DNA from: Bacteroidales bacterium
GTDB taxonomy: Bacteria; Bacteroidota; Bacteroidia; Bacteroidales; DTU049
NCBI GenBank assembly: GCA_026418905.1
Contig: JAOAAK010000029.1
Coordinates: 103,648-167,647 of the forward strand
Reading direction: 5' to 3'
Length of the DNA: 64,000 nt
Within the stretch, counting starts at the first letter, position 1, and every line of letters begins with the position of its first letter. The position numbers were made by a program, and so were the translations under genes. Below are positions 48,960-58,616 of the stretch, piece by piece. The notes under the pieces are model-generated. The model ran no database searches. It had not been told where the DNA came from and saw only the letters and a program-made list of their open reading frames with translations.

Positions 48960-48967
48960 TAATTTTG
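48960..48967 (+). promoter_or_regulatory. Bacteroidota -7 box (TAATTTTG) for the flippase gene
   Basis: TAATTTTG ends four bases before the ATG at 48972, predicting a nearly leaderless message. Confidence 0.5.
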
Positions 48968-48971
48968 TTGA

Positions 48972-50303
48972 ATGATCTCATTATTTAAAAACTCTTTCTA
49001 TACATTCATAACCCAGGTCATTTCTCAAATTATCTCGATCTTGGCAGGCATTTTCTTAACACGACTTTTAGGTCCTTACGATAGAGGTCTTTATGCTATA
49101 TTCCAATCAGACGTTGGATTATTCACAACAATTTTAGGATTTAGTGTCAATCTTGCTCTTATTTATTTTATAGCTCAAAATGTTTCTTTCAGAAAAATTA
49201 ACAAATACAGTTTAATCTTTACAGCAACTACCTTGATTTTGAGTTTGATTGCTTTTTTAATACTGAATCTTACCCCTTTCCTACATATCATTTTTCATAA
49301 AGATTTCGATGTAGAAATCTATTTTGCTTTTTTTGTTGTCTTAATTCTAACTCAATTAAACACTGTTTATACTGCATATTTTCAAGGTATACAAAATTTT
49401 AATGCCGTAAATAAAATAACATTAATTAATAGCTTTTTGAATTTCATATGTTACCTTACGGCTTATGTTTTATTTAAGAATTACAACATTCAAATTAAAT
49501 TTTTTGAAGTTATCCTTATAAGTGTATGTATTAATTTATTGATTTTCTTCCTCAACGTTTACTTTTTTAAAAACATTTTTTTGCCTGAAGTTAAAGCAGA
49601 CTTTCGAAGAGACATCCATTTCAAAGACTTTTTTACATATTTGTTAACAAATCACATTTCCATCGTAATTAATTTTTTTAACTATCGACTGATTATCTGG
49701 ATTGTTTCATACTATTTAACACCTGAAGAAGTGGGATATTTTTCTCTTGCTTTGGGGTTAGGTATTCTTGCTACCTTCTTGTCAAATCCATTATCACAGG
49801 TGCTTTTTCCATACTTGAGCAACAAAGAAAATATAGCTGAAAAAAATGATGTTTTCGTTTTATTTGCACGATTACATTTTTCACTTGTTCTACCCATAGC
49901 ATTGCTGGTTTTTTGTGTTTCATCATTACTAATTCCTTTTTTGTATGGAAGTGAGTTTATCCCATCAGTACAAATTTTCAACATTCTTATTTGGGGGATG
50001 GTTTTTTCAGCACAAACAAAAATTATGGCCACATTCCTACTTTCTATTAATCAATCTAAATATAATTTATATGGAACTATTATTGGCTTAGTTACAAATG
50101 TCTTTCTAAGTGTCATTCTAGTTCGTCAATATCAATTAAAGGGTGCTGCTTTTGCAACTTTGTTGACTTATTTGGTTATTTTTTTGGTGGTTTTTATAAG
50201 TTTGATGTGCGTAGGTAAGTTAAAAAAAATAAATGTTTTTTTCATTTCTCTGAAAGACTTTTATCAAATAAAAAGTTTGCTTTTTAAAAGGAAACATTTA
50301 TAA
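48972..50303 (+). CDS. Polysaccharide flippase (Wzx/oligosaccharide transporter family)
   Basis: This 443-residue protein has about twelve to fourteen hydrophobic helices and the N-terminal pattern 'NSFYTFITQVISQIISILAGIFLTRLLGPYDRGLYAIFQ', typical of polysaccharide biosynthesis membrane proteins that flip lipid-linked oligosaccharides to the periplasm. No transferases flank it, so the glycan moved is unknown; the aminotransferase and phosphoglycosyl transferase near 8-10 kb could belong to the same pathway. It has its own -7 box. Confidence 0.87.
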   Translation: MISLFKNSFYTFITQVISQIISILAGIFLTRLLGPYDRGLYAIFQSDVGLFTTILGFSVNLALIYFIAQNVSFRKINKYSLIFTATTLILSLIAFLILNLTPFLHIIFHKDFDVEIYFAFFVVLILTQLNTVYTAYFQGIQNFNAVNKITLINSFLNFICYLTAYVLFKNYNIQIKFFEVILISVCINLLIFFLNVYFFKNIFLPEVKADFRRDIHFKDFFTYLLTNHISIVINFFNYRLIIWIVSYYLTPEEVGYFSLALGLGILATFLSNPLSQVLFPYLSNKENIAEKNDVFVLFARLHFSLVLPIALLVFCVSSLLIPFLYGSEFIPSVQIFNILIWGMVFSAQTKIMATFLLSINQSKYNLYGTIIGLVTNVFLSVILVRQYQLKGAAFATLLTYLVIFLVVFISLMCVGKLKKINVFFISLKDFYQIKSLLFKRKHL

Positions 50304-50327
50304 GCATGTTTATCTGTTCTTTAATTA

Positions 50328-50335
50328 TAATTTTG
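50328..50335 (+). promoter_or_regulatory. Bacteroidota -7 box (TAATTTTG) for the 50.4-57.6 kb gene run
   Basis: TAATTTTG lies 27 bases before the ATG at 50363 and would serve the following series of overlapping genes. Confidence 0.5.
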
Positions 50336-50362
50336 TAAATGAAATGTGAGACGAAGGTGTAT

Positions 50363-51931
50363 ATGAAAAATATTTTTTCGTTTATTGTTAAAATCATGTT
50401 TGTATTATATATTTTAATTCTTTCTTCATGTCGAAAAGACCCGTCTTGGCATACTGAATATGAAATTCCTCTTTTCAATGATAAACTAACTCTTTCAGAT
50501 TTGGTAGTAGATTCTCTTATTGACGAAGACACAAATCATACCGCTATTCTTGTCATTGATAAGGATTTAATTTCTATAACTACTGATAGTTTCATTTCCC
50601 TTCCTGATTCGTTGTTTTATTTAAAATATGTTCTACCCATTGGTGTCGTAGTACCACCAAACACACTAGTGCTTCAGAAAACAGAAAGTAAATACTACGA
50701 TCTTGGAGGGCCCGAACTCACCCAACTTCGTATCAAGAGTGGAAAATTGTATATCCGTGCCTATAATTATGTACATGATCAAGCATTAATTGAGTATACC
50801 ATTGAAAGTTCTAACAAAAACGGCTCCCCTGTTAAATTAACAGGTCTCATGCCTAGCTATCCACTAACGGGGAAATATCTCGAAAAGTACATTCCCATAG
50901 ATGGTACATTCTTAGATTTAACCCAGTCCTATAGGCATAAAAATTCCATCAGGTCTACTATAAAAATTTATGCCAATCCGTATGCAGACACTAATGTCGT
51001 AGTCAATTATGGAGATAGCATTAACATTCTAATTGAATTTCGTGATATAATTATTGATTATGCCAGAGGATATTTTGGCTCAACTCAAATAGACATTATA
51101 GAAAGCTCCTATTTTTCTTTTTTTAAAGACCTTGGTGTAGATTTTTTAGACCTGAGTAATGTTAAGATGAAACTAACTCTTTCAAATTACATCGGTGCCG
51201 ACGCAATTTTCTCTATTGACTATATGACAGGTATTGGAAAGCAAACCATATCCCTTCAAAACGACTGGTTAGGTAAACCTATTCATTTGGCTCGCGCTCT
51301 GGAAAATCCTCCTTTTTCTGGGCAGGTGATCCCAAGTGAATTTACGATCGACTTATCGCAAGGTAACTTAGAGGAATTCATCGAAAATTTACCTTCTCAA
51401 ATACTATTCAGAGTACGAGGTCACGTTAATCCGCTCGGTAACATTTCAAATGGAAACGATTTCGTCTATTATGGTAATGGACTTAAGTTTCACTTAAATG
51501 CAGAAATACCTCTTAACCTGGCTTTTTCCAATCTTACCCTTAAAGATACATTCGACTTCAAAATGCCAAAACTCGACAGATTTAATATTGAAGAACTCAA
51601 GCTCGTTTTGAATTGCTGGAATAGTTTTCCGATCGATGCTTTCTTAAACATGTACATTCTCGATTCACAAAATCAATTGATGGATAGCCTGATAACTTCT
51701 ACATCAATTTCAGGAGCCTTTACCAATTCCAGTGGATTTGTAGTCGCCCCCCAACATAGCCTCTCTATTATATCAGTTCCTGAAGAAAAGATAGAACACT
51801 TATTGAATGGCAGTAAATTAATGCTTAAAGCAATCTTTTCTACGTGTCAAGGCTACAACAAAGTTCATATCACTCCTGAAAGTTATATTGATATTAAAAT
51901 CAAATTGTTGGTAAAATTGCGTGTGGAATGA
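50363..51931 (+). CDS. Large lipoprotein of unknown function
   Basis: The 522-residue protein has a lipoprotein signal ('IVKIMFVLYILILSSC', Cys about residue 22) and then a body of many short beta-strands without repeats that I can align. It contains no recognised catalytic motif. Phrases such as 'SYRHKNSIRSTIKIYANPYADTNVVVNYGD' suggest stacked Ig-like or adhesin-like domains. It overlaps the next gene, a predicted outer-membrane protein, by four bases, so the two probably act together at the outer membrane. I do not recognise the family. Confidence 0.7.
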   Translation: MKNIFSFIVKIMFVLYILILSSCRKDPSWHTEYEIPLFNDKLTLSDLVVDSLIDEDTNHTAILVIDKDLISITTDSFISLPDSLFYLKYVLPIGVVVPPNTLVLQKTESKYYDLGGPELTQLRIKSGKLYIRAYNYVHDQALIEYTIESSNKNGSPVKLTGLMPSYPLTGKYLEKYIPIDGTFLDLTQSYRHKNSIRSTIKIYANPYADTNVVVNYGDSINILIEFRDIIIDYARGYFGSTQIDIIESSYFSFFKDLGVDFLDLSNVKMKLTLSNYIGADAIFSIDYMTGIGKQTISLQNDWLGKPIHLARALENPPFSGQVIPSEFTIDLSQGNLEEFIENLPSQILFRVRGHVNPLGNISNGNDFVYYGNGLKFHLNAEIPLNLAFSNLTLKDTFDFKMPKLDRFNIEELKLVLNCWNSFPIDAFLNMYILDSQNQLMDSLITSTSISGAFTNSSGFVVAPQHSLSIISVPEEKIEHLLNGSKLMLKAIFSTCQGYNKVHITPESYIDIKIKLLVKLRVE

Positions 51932-53091
51932 AAATATTTTCATTGTTTTCTTTTTTTACTTCGCTTACATTTCTCATAGCTCAAGCAGAGGTGGGTTTAT
52001 ACAACCACATGGATCTTGGAAGCCGCTGGCTTTCTAAAAACTTCTTTAATGCTTTTTATCAAGGACAATATCTGGATTCTGTTCTGAAACAAAAAACTTT
52101 GAAAAAAATGGGAACATTCAACACTATTGGTGCATATGCATATTCCAGAGTCAATGCACTATTTCCTTTGAAGGATTCTTCTTCACTATATTTTTTATTT
52201 TCCCATCAACTTGGAGGAAGCTTACAATTCAATAAAAATCTTTTTGAACTGATCTTTATTGGTAATAAATCTTTTGAAGATTCAGCCTTTACCCTAAATA
52301 GCACTGCCCAATATTATATGCATCTTACTTCAATTGGAGGAGGTAAAATTGTCCGAAAAGGTTCATTTACCTTGCAAACTGGTGGGGTGTTAAGTTTTAT
52401 CCTAAACGCAACTTCTGCTGACTTCTCAAGAACTAAACTTTCTTTTTCTGAAAATATCGACACAATATTTGCTAGAATTGACGGTTTTATAGAAACTACC
52501 TCATCAAACGCAACATTCAAAGGGATGGGTTTGGGAATGGATATATCATTAACCTGGGACAATGCCTCAGAACAAGCTGGTATCAGTATTTTTAATATAG
52601 GACCCGCTTTGCTTTTTAGACAAGCCAAAATACATTATTTCGACAGTGCTCTTCATTTTTACGGATTTACTTATGATGACATCAAAGCTTTAGCTAATCA
52701 GGAAGATTCCTTACCATCTTCTATAGATGAAATACTTACAGTAAAACATGATACTGGCTTTAAAGTAAAAATTCTTCCTTTTATACTTCATGGTTATTTT
52801 CAGCAGTATTTATTCAATGGCCAGTTAAAAGTTCAGATGTTTTACACTCCGATTCCTTCCTTTATCCCTCAAATATCTGTTTCTTACTCTTTGAAACCTG
52901 TTGAATGGGTTTCCTTGGGTCCAATCATCAGATATGGGGGGTTTAATAATTTTACAGTAGGTATGACTTCGCAAATTGTTTTTAAAAATAAACTTAGATT
53001 AAACCTTTCACTTCCTACTCTTTCTCAAATGTTTAAGACCTCGTATCTTGGTTATGCCTTTTCCCTTGGATTTCAATACATATTCAATTAA
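51928..53091 (+). CDS. Predicted outer-membrane beta-barrel protein (DUF5723-like)
   Basis: The 387-residue protein has a signal peptide ('MKIFSLFSFFTSLTFLIAQ') and a long series of amphipathic strands ending in 'YAFSLGFQYIFN', whose final aromatic residues fit an outer-membrane barrel. The start 'LYNHMDLGSRWLSKNFFNAF' and the overall layout resemble the DUF5723 group of Bacteroidota barrels. It is coupled to the lipoprotein gene before it by a four-base overlap; the next gene begins ten bases after its stop codon. Function unknown. Confidence 0.7.
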   Translation: MKIFSLFSFFTSLTFLIAQAEVGLYNHMDLGSRWLSKNFFNAFYQGQYLDSVLKQKTLKKMGTFNTIGAYAYSRVNALFPLKDSSSLYFLFSHQLGGSLQFNKNLFELIFIGNKSFEDSAFTLNSTAQYYMHLTSIGGGKIVRKGSFTLQTGGVLSFILNATSADFSRTKLSFSENIDTIFARIDGFIETTSSNATFKGMGLGMDISLTWDNASEQAGISIFNIGPALLFRQAKIHYFDSALHFYGFTYDDIKALANQEDSLPSSIDEILTVKHDTGFKVKILPFILHGYFQQYLFNGQLKVQMFYTPIPSFIPQISVSYSLKPVEWVSLGPIIRYGGFNNFTVGMTSQIVFKNKLRLNLSLPTLSQMFKTSYLGYAFSLGFQYIFN

Positions 53092-53101
53092 AAATAATCG
53101 C

Positions 53102-54529
53102 ATGAAATTCAAGATTTGGATTTTATCAAAGTTAATGGCTTTAATGGTATTCGGGCAACACCCATACGTTCGAACATACGGAATAAGCGGGTTTAATAAT
53201 GAAGGTGTTGACATTTTGGCTTTACCTGATACAACTTACATCATAGCCGGAAACAGAGTATCTCCTCAAGGTTACTCATGGGCATGGATATTCAAAGTGG
53301 ATAGCCTAGGAAAAATTATTTGGGAAAAATATATCGATCAATATAACCTCAGTAGTGTATCCGAGCTTCGAAAGACTAAAGATGGGAATTTTTTGGTGAT
53401 AGGGACAGGTCTTAAAAACAATCAATACTCAGGATTTGTTTATAAAATGTCACCTTCAGGGCAGATCATATGGAATTATGATCACATCACCTATGAGTGG
53501 AACGAAGGAAATACTGTTTGTGAAGGAAAAGACGGTTATGTATACGCTGCATTTACCATGTTGGGAAATGATTCTCTCACTCAAGATGTCATGATTGTTA
53601 AACTTTCTGGTGATGATGGTTTGCCAATTAAACATCGACGCTTTGCTTGGCAAGAAAAACAAGAAGCAACATTCATAGATACTTTATATGATTATACGCT
53701 TGGTATTTGTATGGTTACCAGTGACTCATTGGGTTACTCAAGTCATATTGTTCAATTATTACAAAATCTTGATTCTGTCCGAACCATCAATTACTCATCC
53801 GACACCATGCAAATTCACTTGAACGGCTTTGTAATCGATACCCTCAATTTGCTTGTTCTCTATGGATTTCACCAAAAATATTACTTAAATGAAACAAGGT
53901 TTTTTATTGGGCGGTTAAATTTAAATACAAGTAATTCAAATATTATGTTTTGGGATTATTATATGATTACTGCAAACGATGGGGTTATTGACAGAACAAC
54001 TAATAATTCTTACATTGTCGGGCACACCATCAAAAGTTTCGGTTTCGGTAATTATGATGTTGCTTTGTGGGTTGATTCTGTTCCCTATGATCGTATGGGT
54101 TATTACGGGGCTCTCCAATACGACTGGGGTTATGCCATTGATCTAAGTCCAGACAACGCTGTGGTCATGGTCGGAAGCACCGAAAACTACTTTCCTACTG
54201 TTCGTTCCATCATACTTATCAAACTACACAAGACCATTCTTTCGTACAATGACCTTGACCATCAACATTATACATCTTTACAGCCTTATTCTATTTCGAC
54301 CCAAAATATCTTTTGTTTTCCTAATCCCACAAATGGAACTATACACTTCTCGGGGTGCGAAGAAGGTGAACTTGTTCTTTATGATATATATGGCCATTCC
54401 GTATATCGATCCAATATAAACAATTCTTTGTACACTCTTCAAATTCATGAACTCCCCAATGGTTTGTATTTTGCTAATTTATTCTGTGGCAAACAAATTC
54501 ATCACTTTTCAATAGTTTTGCAGAAATGA
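53102..54529 (+). CDS. T9SS-secreted protein with type A sorting domain
   Basis: From the ATG at 53102 the protein has 475 residues: a signal peptide ending 'MVFGQ', then WD/propeller-like repeats ('ILALPDTTYIIAGNRVSPQGYSWAW', 'VSELRKTKDGNFLVIGTGL') and a type A C-terminal sorting domain ('IFCFPNPTNGTIHF', 'GELVLYDIYGHSVYRS', 'LPNGLYFANLFCG'). It is therefore predicted to be exported by the type IX system and attached to or released from the surface. Similar repeat proteins often carry 'delta-60' type blades. It overlaps the CapA-like gene by four bases. Confidence 0.82.
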   Translation: MKFKIWILSKLMALMVFGQHPYVRTYGISGFNNEGVDILALPDTTYIIAGNRVSPQGYSWAWIFKVDSLGKIIWEKYIDQYNLSSVSELRKTKDGNFLVIGTGLKNNQYSGFVYKMSPSGQIIWNYDHITYEWNEGNTVCEGKDGYVYAAFTMLGNDSLTQDVMIVKLSGDDGLPIKHRRFAWQEKQEATFIDTLYDYTLGICMVTSDSLGYSSHIVQLLQNLDSVRTINYSSDTMQIHLNGFVIDTLNLLVLYGFHQKYYLNETRFFIGRLNLNTSNSNIMFWDYYMITANDGVIDRTTNNSYIVGHTIKSFGFGNYDVALWVDSVPYDRMGYYGALQYDWGYAIDLSPDNAVVMVGSTENYFPTVRSIILIKLHKTILSYNDLDHQHYTSLQPYSISTQNIFCFPNPTNGTIHFSGCEEGELVLYDIYGHSVYRSNINNSLYTLQIHELPNGLYFANLFCGKQIHHFSIVLQK

Positions 54530-55689
54530 AGAAAACAAAATTTCTCGTTTTTTCTATACCTTCTATTCTTGCTCTGTTTGCAGGAGGATGGGTCTTCAAA
54601 CATTTTTCTGAGCAAGATCATCAGACATCTATTGGCTATTTAAACGAAATTCAAGACAGTTTAATCTTCGTAGCCACAGGAGATGCCATGATGCATCTCC
54701 CACAGCTTAAGATGGCTACAGATCCATTGACTGGTACCATTCGTTTTGATTCCTGTTTTAGCTTGATCAGACCTCTCGTCAAATCTGCCCATCTTGCTAT
54801 GGTCAATTTTGAAACCACTCTGGGTGGCGAACCTTATTCTGGATTTCCCAGATTCAGTGCACCCATTGAATTTGCTGATGCTATCCGACGTACTGGATTT
54901 AACATTTTTGTATATGCTAACAACCATGCATGTGATAAAGGTAAAGTTGGATTGGATGGAAACATCAATTATGCTGAATCAAATAGGCTTTATTATGCTG
55001 GCATTTACAAAAGTTCTGAAGAACGAAACAAAAAATATCCTCTCATTATACCTTTTCGTCAATGGAAAATTGCAATATTGAACTACACGTACGGCACGAA
55101 TAAAATAAATCCACCTGCCGGATATGTGGTGAATTACATCGACACTTTTCAAATATTGAATGACATTATAAAAGCTAAACAAGCTAATCCTGCTTTGATC
55201 ATATGCGCTATCCACTGGGGCGAAGAATATCAGATCCAACCTAATGAAAATCAAAAGCAAATTGCTGCCTTTTTGCTTAAACATGGTGTTAACATCATTA
55301 TTGGCAGTCACCCTCACGTAATCCAACCCGTTGAGTTTTTCATTCCTCCTGGTGATATGGAAAAACACTTAGTAGCTTGGTCTATGGGTAATTTTATCTC
55401 TAATCAAAAATCTATATACACCGATGGAGCCATGTTGCTATTTGCTACAATATATTTTTATCCCAACAACCAAGCAAAAATTGGAAAAGTCCAGGTGCTT
55501 CCCCTGTGGCGATTTAAAAATAAGATTCCTCCCGGTTATTACCTGATTCCTTCCTTTGCAGATAGCAATCAATTAAACCAATACGGTTTTACATATGAAG
55601 ACAAAAAAACATTTTATCATGTCATAGAATACATACGACGACAAACTTTAACTGAAAATATAAGCGAATACACTCATGAAGGAAATTAA
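54526..55689 (+). CDS. CapA-family (poly-gamma-glutamate synthesis-like) metallophosphatase
   Basis: The 387-residue protein has an N-terminal hydrophobic segment and a CapA domain with metal-binding residues: 'FVATGDAMMHLPQ', 'AMVNFETTLGGEPYSGFPRF', 'VYANNHACDKGKVGLD', 'ICAIHWGEEY' and 'NIIIGSHPHVIQPVE'. Such proteins resemble calcineurin-like phosphatases and are named after capsule synthesis in Bacillus, although most stand-alone forms have no known substrate. It overlaps the T9SS cargo gene upstream and the DUF5063 gene downstream. Confidence 0.88.
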   Translation: MKKTKFLVFSIPSILALFAGGWVFKHFSEQDHQTSIGYLNEIQDSLIFVATGDAMMHLPQLKMATDPLTGTIRFDSCFSLIRPLVKSAHLAMVNFETTLGGEPYSGFPRFSAPIEFADAIRRTGFNIFVYANNHACDKGKVGLDGNINYAESNRLYYAGIYKSSEERNKKYPLIIPFRQWKIAILNYTYGTNKINPPAGYVVNYIDTFQILNDIIKAKQANPALIICAIHWGEEYQIQPNENQKQIAAFLLKHGVNIIIGSHPHVIQPVEFFIPPGDMEKHLVAWSMGNFISNQKSIYTDGAMLLFATIYFYPNNQAKIGKVQVLPLWRFKNKIPPGYYLIPSFADSNQLNQYGFTYEDKKTFYHVIEYIRRQTLTENISEYTHEGN

Positions 55690-56194
55690 TAACGAAATCG
55701 TATTCCCCGAACTGGAAGAATTTCTTTTCGTAGGCAAAGAATACTGTTTCTTTTTAGAAAAAATATCTTCTAGAGAAGTCCATGATGTTCTGGACTATGT
55801 AAGGAAAATTCTGCCTTACCTTTACATTAAAGCAAGTATGATACCCTTTTCTGAACTTACTGACGACGATTTTATTCAGCGATATGTCAGCGAAGAAGAT
55901 TATGAGATTGTTTTCAACGAAGTACGTGAAAAAGTCCAAACACTTGAACCTCATTACATTTACAATCCTGAGTTAAAAGAGCCAGAAAAAATATCCATAG
56001 CTGAAGCATTGACTGACATTTACCAAGATATCAAGGATTTACTTTTAGCCTTTAACCGAGGATTGACCCATGAAAAAATCTCAGTAGAAAAATATGCTCA
56101 TCTTTGGTTCATAGAACGAATTGGCACGCGAATTGTACAGGTTTTGCCAGCCTTTCATCAATGGTACGTTAATACTTATCAGCGTGAAGTATAA
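55676..56194 (+). CDS. DUF5063 domain protein
   Basis: This 172-residue protein is acidic and mainly helical with no signal peptide or membrane segment, so it is cytoplasmic. The 'EYCFFLEKISSREVHDVLDYVRKILPYLYIKAS' start and 'EALTDIYQDIKDLLLAFNRG' segment fit DUF5063, a family of unknown function in Bacteroidota. It overlaps the CapA-like gene by 14 bases. In many Bacteroidota a DUF5063 gene lies next to an exonuclease gene; that is not the case here. Confidence 0.75.
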   Translation: MKEINNEIVFPELEEFLFVGKEYCFFLEKISSREVHDVLDYVRKILPYLYIKASMIPFSELTDDDFIQRYVSEEDYEIVFNEVREKVQTLEPHYIYNPELKEPEKISIAEALTDIYQDIKDLLLAFNRGLTHEKISVEKYAHLWFIERIGTRIVQVLPAFHQWYVNTYQREV

Positions 56195-56204
56195 TACAAA
56201 ACAT

Positions 56205-57629
56205 ATGAAAAAGATAATTTATCTCTTGATTGGGTTTATGTTTACTTTGCAGTTAAGTGCACAGGGATACAAAATCTATCTTAAAACCAACTGGAAAGAT
56301 ACCAACATTTTGATCGGATACTATTATGGTAAGTATCAGTACGTACTTGATACTGCCCGAGCCGACAAAACAGGTCTTGCTACGTTCGAGAAAAAAGATA
56401 CTGTCAAAGGCGGCATTTATTTCTTTGTGTTTCCTGACAAAAAGTATTTTGAGTTTATTCTCGATAAAGATAGAAACATTCGTTTCGAAGCCGATACGTC
56501 AGATTTTATTAATACTCTTAAAATCAAAGGATCTGAAGACAACATAGTATTTAATAACTACCAACGTTATGTTACTAGCAAAGCAAAAGATGCGGAGAAT
56601 TTATCTAAAAAATACAAATCTTTGAAAGAAAGAAATTCTCAATCAGATAGTTTGAAATTGCTTGAAGAAAAAATCAAAAAGCTCAATGAAGAAGTCATTA
56701 ATTACAAGACTGATTTGATTAAAAAATATCCTCAAAGCCTACTTACTAAAACACTTATAGCATCGAAGGACCCTGAAGAACCTAAAAATGTACCTGTTCT
56801 TGAAAACGGCAAAAAAGATTCTCTTTTCATTTACATGTATTATCGTAAACATTTTTGGGACAACGTAGATCTAGCAGATGATAGACTATTGCGAACTCCC
56901 ATTTTTCACAACAAGTTGGAAACATATTTTACCAAAGTCATACCTCAAATCCCCGACACAATCATCAAGGAGGCAGATGCATTTATTGAAAAGGTAAAAA
57001 GTAACAAAGAATTGTTCAAATATACTGTTTGGTATCTTACCTATACCTCAGAAACATCCCAGGTTATGGGTATGGATGCTGTTTTTGTTTATTTGGTTGA
57101 TAAAATTTATAGGCCAGGTCTTGCCTATTGGGTTTCTGAGAAAACAACTAAAAAAATGATTGAAAAAGCTGATAAAATAAAACCCAACTTAATTGGTAAA
57201 ATTGCTCCTGAATTGATTCTAATCGATACCAACAACAATCTCGTATCTTTGCACTCAATCAAAGCCAAATATGTGATTCTATATTTTTGGGATCCCCAAT
57301 GTGGTCATTGTGCAAAGGAAACACCAAAACTTATTGAATATTTTCAAAGAATTAAAGACAGTTTGAATATCAAAGTTTATGCGGTATGTACCGATTCAAG
57401 CCTCACCCGCTGGAAAAAAGGCATTATCGAGAAAAAAATGGGTGATTTTATCAATGTTAATGGGACTCGAACAGCGTATGGTAATTTTCACGAATCTTAT
57501 GATATTTATTCAACTCCTGTCGTATATATTCTTGATCATAGAAAGCGTATTATAGCTAAACGAATACCTGTAGAACAGATTGATTCTTTTCTGAAATTCT
57601 ATGAAAAAAAGCCTCTTTTCAAAGATTGA
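56205..57629 (+). CDS. TlpA-like exported thiol-disulfide oxidoreductase (DUF5106 type)
   Basis: The 474-residue protein has a signal peptide ('IIYLLIGFMFTLQLSAQ'), an N-terminal beta-rich domain ('IYLKTNWKDTNILIGYYYGKYQYV', DUF4369-like), a Lys/Glu-rich helical middle (about residues 130-180) and a C-terminal thioredoxin fold with the redox motif in 'YFWDPQCGHCAKETPKL' (CGHC) and the cis-proline segment 'YDIYSTPVVYILD'. It probably reduces or isomerises disulfides in periplasmic proteins. The start is the ATG at 56205; the open frame extends upstream into DUF5063. It overlaps the next gene by 29 bases. Confidence 0.87.
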   Translation: MKKIIYLLIGFMFTLQLSAQGYKIYLKTNWKDTNILIGYYYGKYQYVLDTARADKTGLATFEKKDTVKGGIYFFVFPDKKYFEFILDKDRNIRFEADTSDFINTLKIKGSEDNIVFNNYQRYVTSKAKDAENLSKKYKSLKERNSQSDSLKLLEEKIKKLNEEVINYKTDLIKKYPQSLLTKTLIASKDPEEPKNVPVLENGKKDSLFIYMYYRKHFWDNVDLADDRLLRTPIFHNKLETYFTKVIPQIPDTIIKEADAFIEKVKSNKELFKYTVWYLTYTSETSQVMGMDAVFVYLVDKIYRPGLAYWVSEKTTKKMIEKADKIKPNLIGKIAPELILIDTNNNLVSLHSIKAKYVILYFWDPQCGHCAKETPKLIEYFQRIKDSLNIKVYAVCTDSSLTRWKKGIIEKKMGDFINVNGTRTAYGNFHESYDIYSTPVVYILDHRKRIIAKRIPVEQIDSFLKFYEKKPLFKD

Positions 57630-58545
57630 CGCATTACCTTATTCACAAGTTGGTGTGTTTTTTGTTTTTATAGAGATACTTTCTCTTACAGTCGTATATC
57701 TATCGACCAAGCTTTTGCTAAACAATTTATCTTTCCCTGTATTTGGTTTCTACTGGTTCCTTTCAGGTTTTTTTTGGAATTTACTCATCGTTTTTTTTGA
57801 TCCAAAGACTTATCAATCAATCATAGATATTTTTCGTTTTCCACTTTTTATGTTCTCGATTGGATTTTTAGACGCTGTGGCAACTGTTATGTGGTTCAAA
57901 GCTATTGAATCTACTCCTAATCCCAGCATCGTATCTTTTATGACCAACGTGAGTCCAATTTATGCCTTGATTTTAGGATATATCTTTCATAAAGAGCGTT
58001 TCAAATTGCTTGAAGTTATAGGAATGGTCATTACTTTTGCCGGTCTTATTATGATTTCCTACCAGAAAAATATAACTGTTCATGGGTTTATGTTTGAGAA
58101 TGCTGGAATAATTTTAATTTCTTCACTTATAAGTCAAGCTGGTAAAACCATTTTAAAGTATAGGATAAGTTCTTTCCATCCAGTAGCTTTCGCTGTTAAT
58201 AGACTTTTCTTTCTGTTGAGCTTTGTTATCATCTTTTTGATGCTAGAGCCAAAAAAATATAACCTTTCAATTCCTTTCGAACAAGCTTTCTTGATCTTCT
58301 TAGCTTCTTTTTTTGGCCCTTTTCTTGCTACCATTGCTGGATATAAAGCTCTCTCTTTGCTCAAAATGAGTACGTATTCCTTTCTCTCATCAGTTCGTTC
58401 TTTGTTTGTCCTTATTGCTTCTTTTATTTTTTTACATAAACTTCCCCTGGTTCATCAAACAATAGGTGGCCTCCTTACTATCATTGGTTTCCTTTTCATT
58501 TCTATGAAAAATAAATACTATGATCCAAATAAAAACGGTTCTTAA
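57601..58545 (+). CDS. EamA/DMT-superfamily transporter
   Basis: The 314-residue protein has ten hydrophobic helices in two similar halves, the drug/metabolite transporter layout. Signature parts are 'GFLDAVATVMWFKAIESTPNPSIVSFMTNVSPIYALILGYIF' with 'LLEVIGMVITFAGLIMISY' in the first half and 'ALSLLKMSTYSFLSSVRSLFVLIASFIF' with 'TIGGLLTIIGFLFISM' in the second. The substrate is unknown. It begins inside the end of the thioredoxin-like gene (29-base overlap), so the two are translationally linked. Confidence 0.88.
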   Translation: MKKSLFSKIDALPYSQVGVFFVFIEILSLTVVYLSTKLLLNNLSFPVFGFYWFLSGFFWNLLIVFFDPKTYQSIIDIFRFPLFMFSIGFLDAVATVMWFKAIESTPNPSIVSFMTNVSPIYALILGYIFHKERFKLLEVIGMVITFAGLIMISYQKNITVHGFMFENAGIILISSLISQAGKTILKYRISSFHPVAFAVNRLFFLLSFVIIFLMLEPKKYNLSIPFEQAFLIFLASFFGPFLATIAGYKALSLLKMSTYSFLSSVRSLFVLIASFIFLHKLPLVHQTIGGLLTIIGFLFISMKNKYYDPNKNGS

Positions 58546-58591
58546 AAACTCTTTTCATCACAAAAAATTAAGATAATTCTTCGAATTTTTT

Positions 58592-58599
58592 TATTTTTG
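58592..58599 (+). promoter_or_regulatory. Bacteroidota -7 box (TATTTTTG) for the first tandem lipoprotein gene
   Basis: TATTTTTG ends 17 bases before the ATG at 58617. Confidence 0.55.
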
Positions 58600-58616
58600 C
58601 TTATCAAAAAAAAATT

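Noticed and set aside
50363..53091. Possible SusC/SusD pair
   Set aside because: The barrel lacks a TonB plug and the lipoprotein lacks SusD-type TPR helices, so the pair is not a SusCD system.
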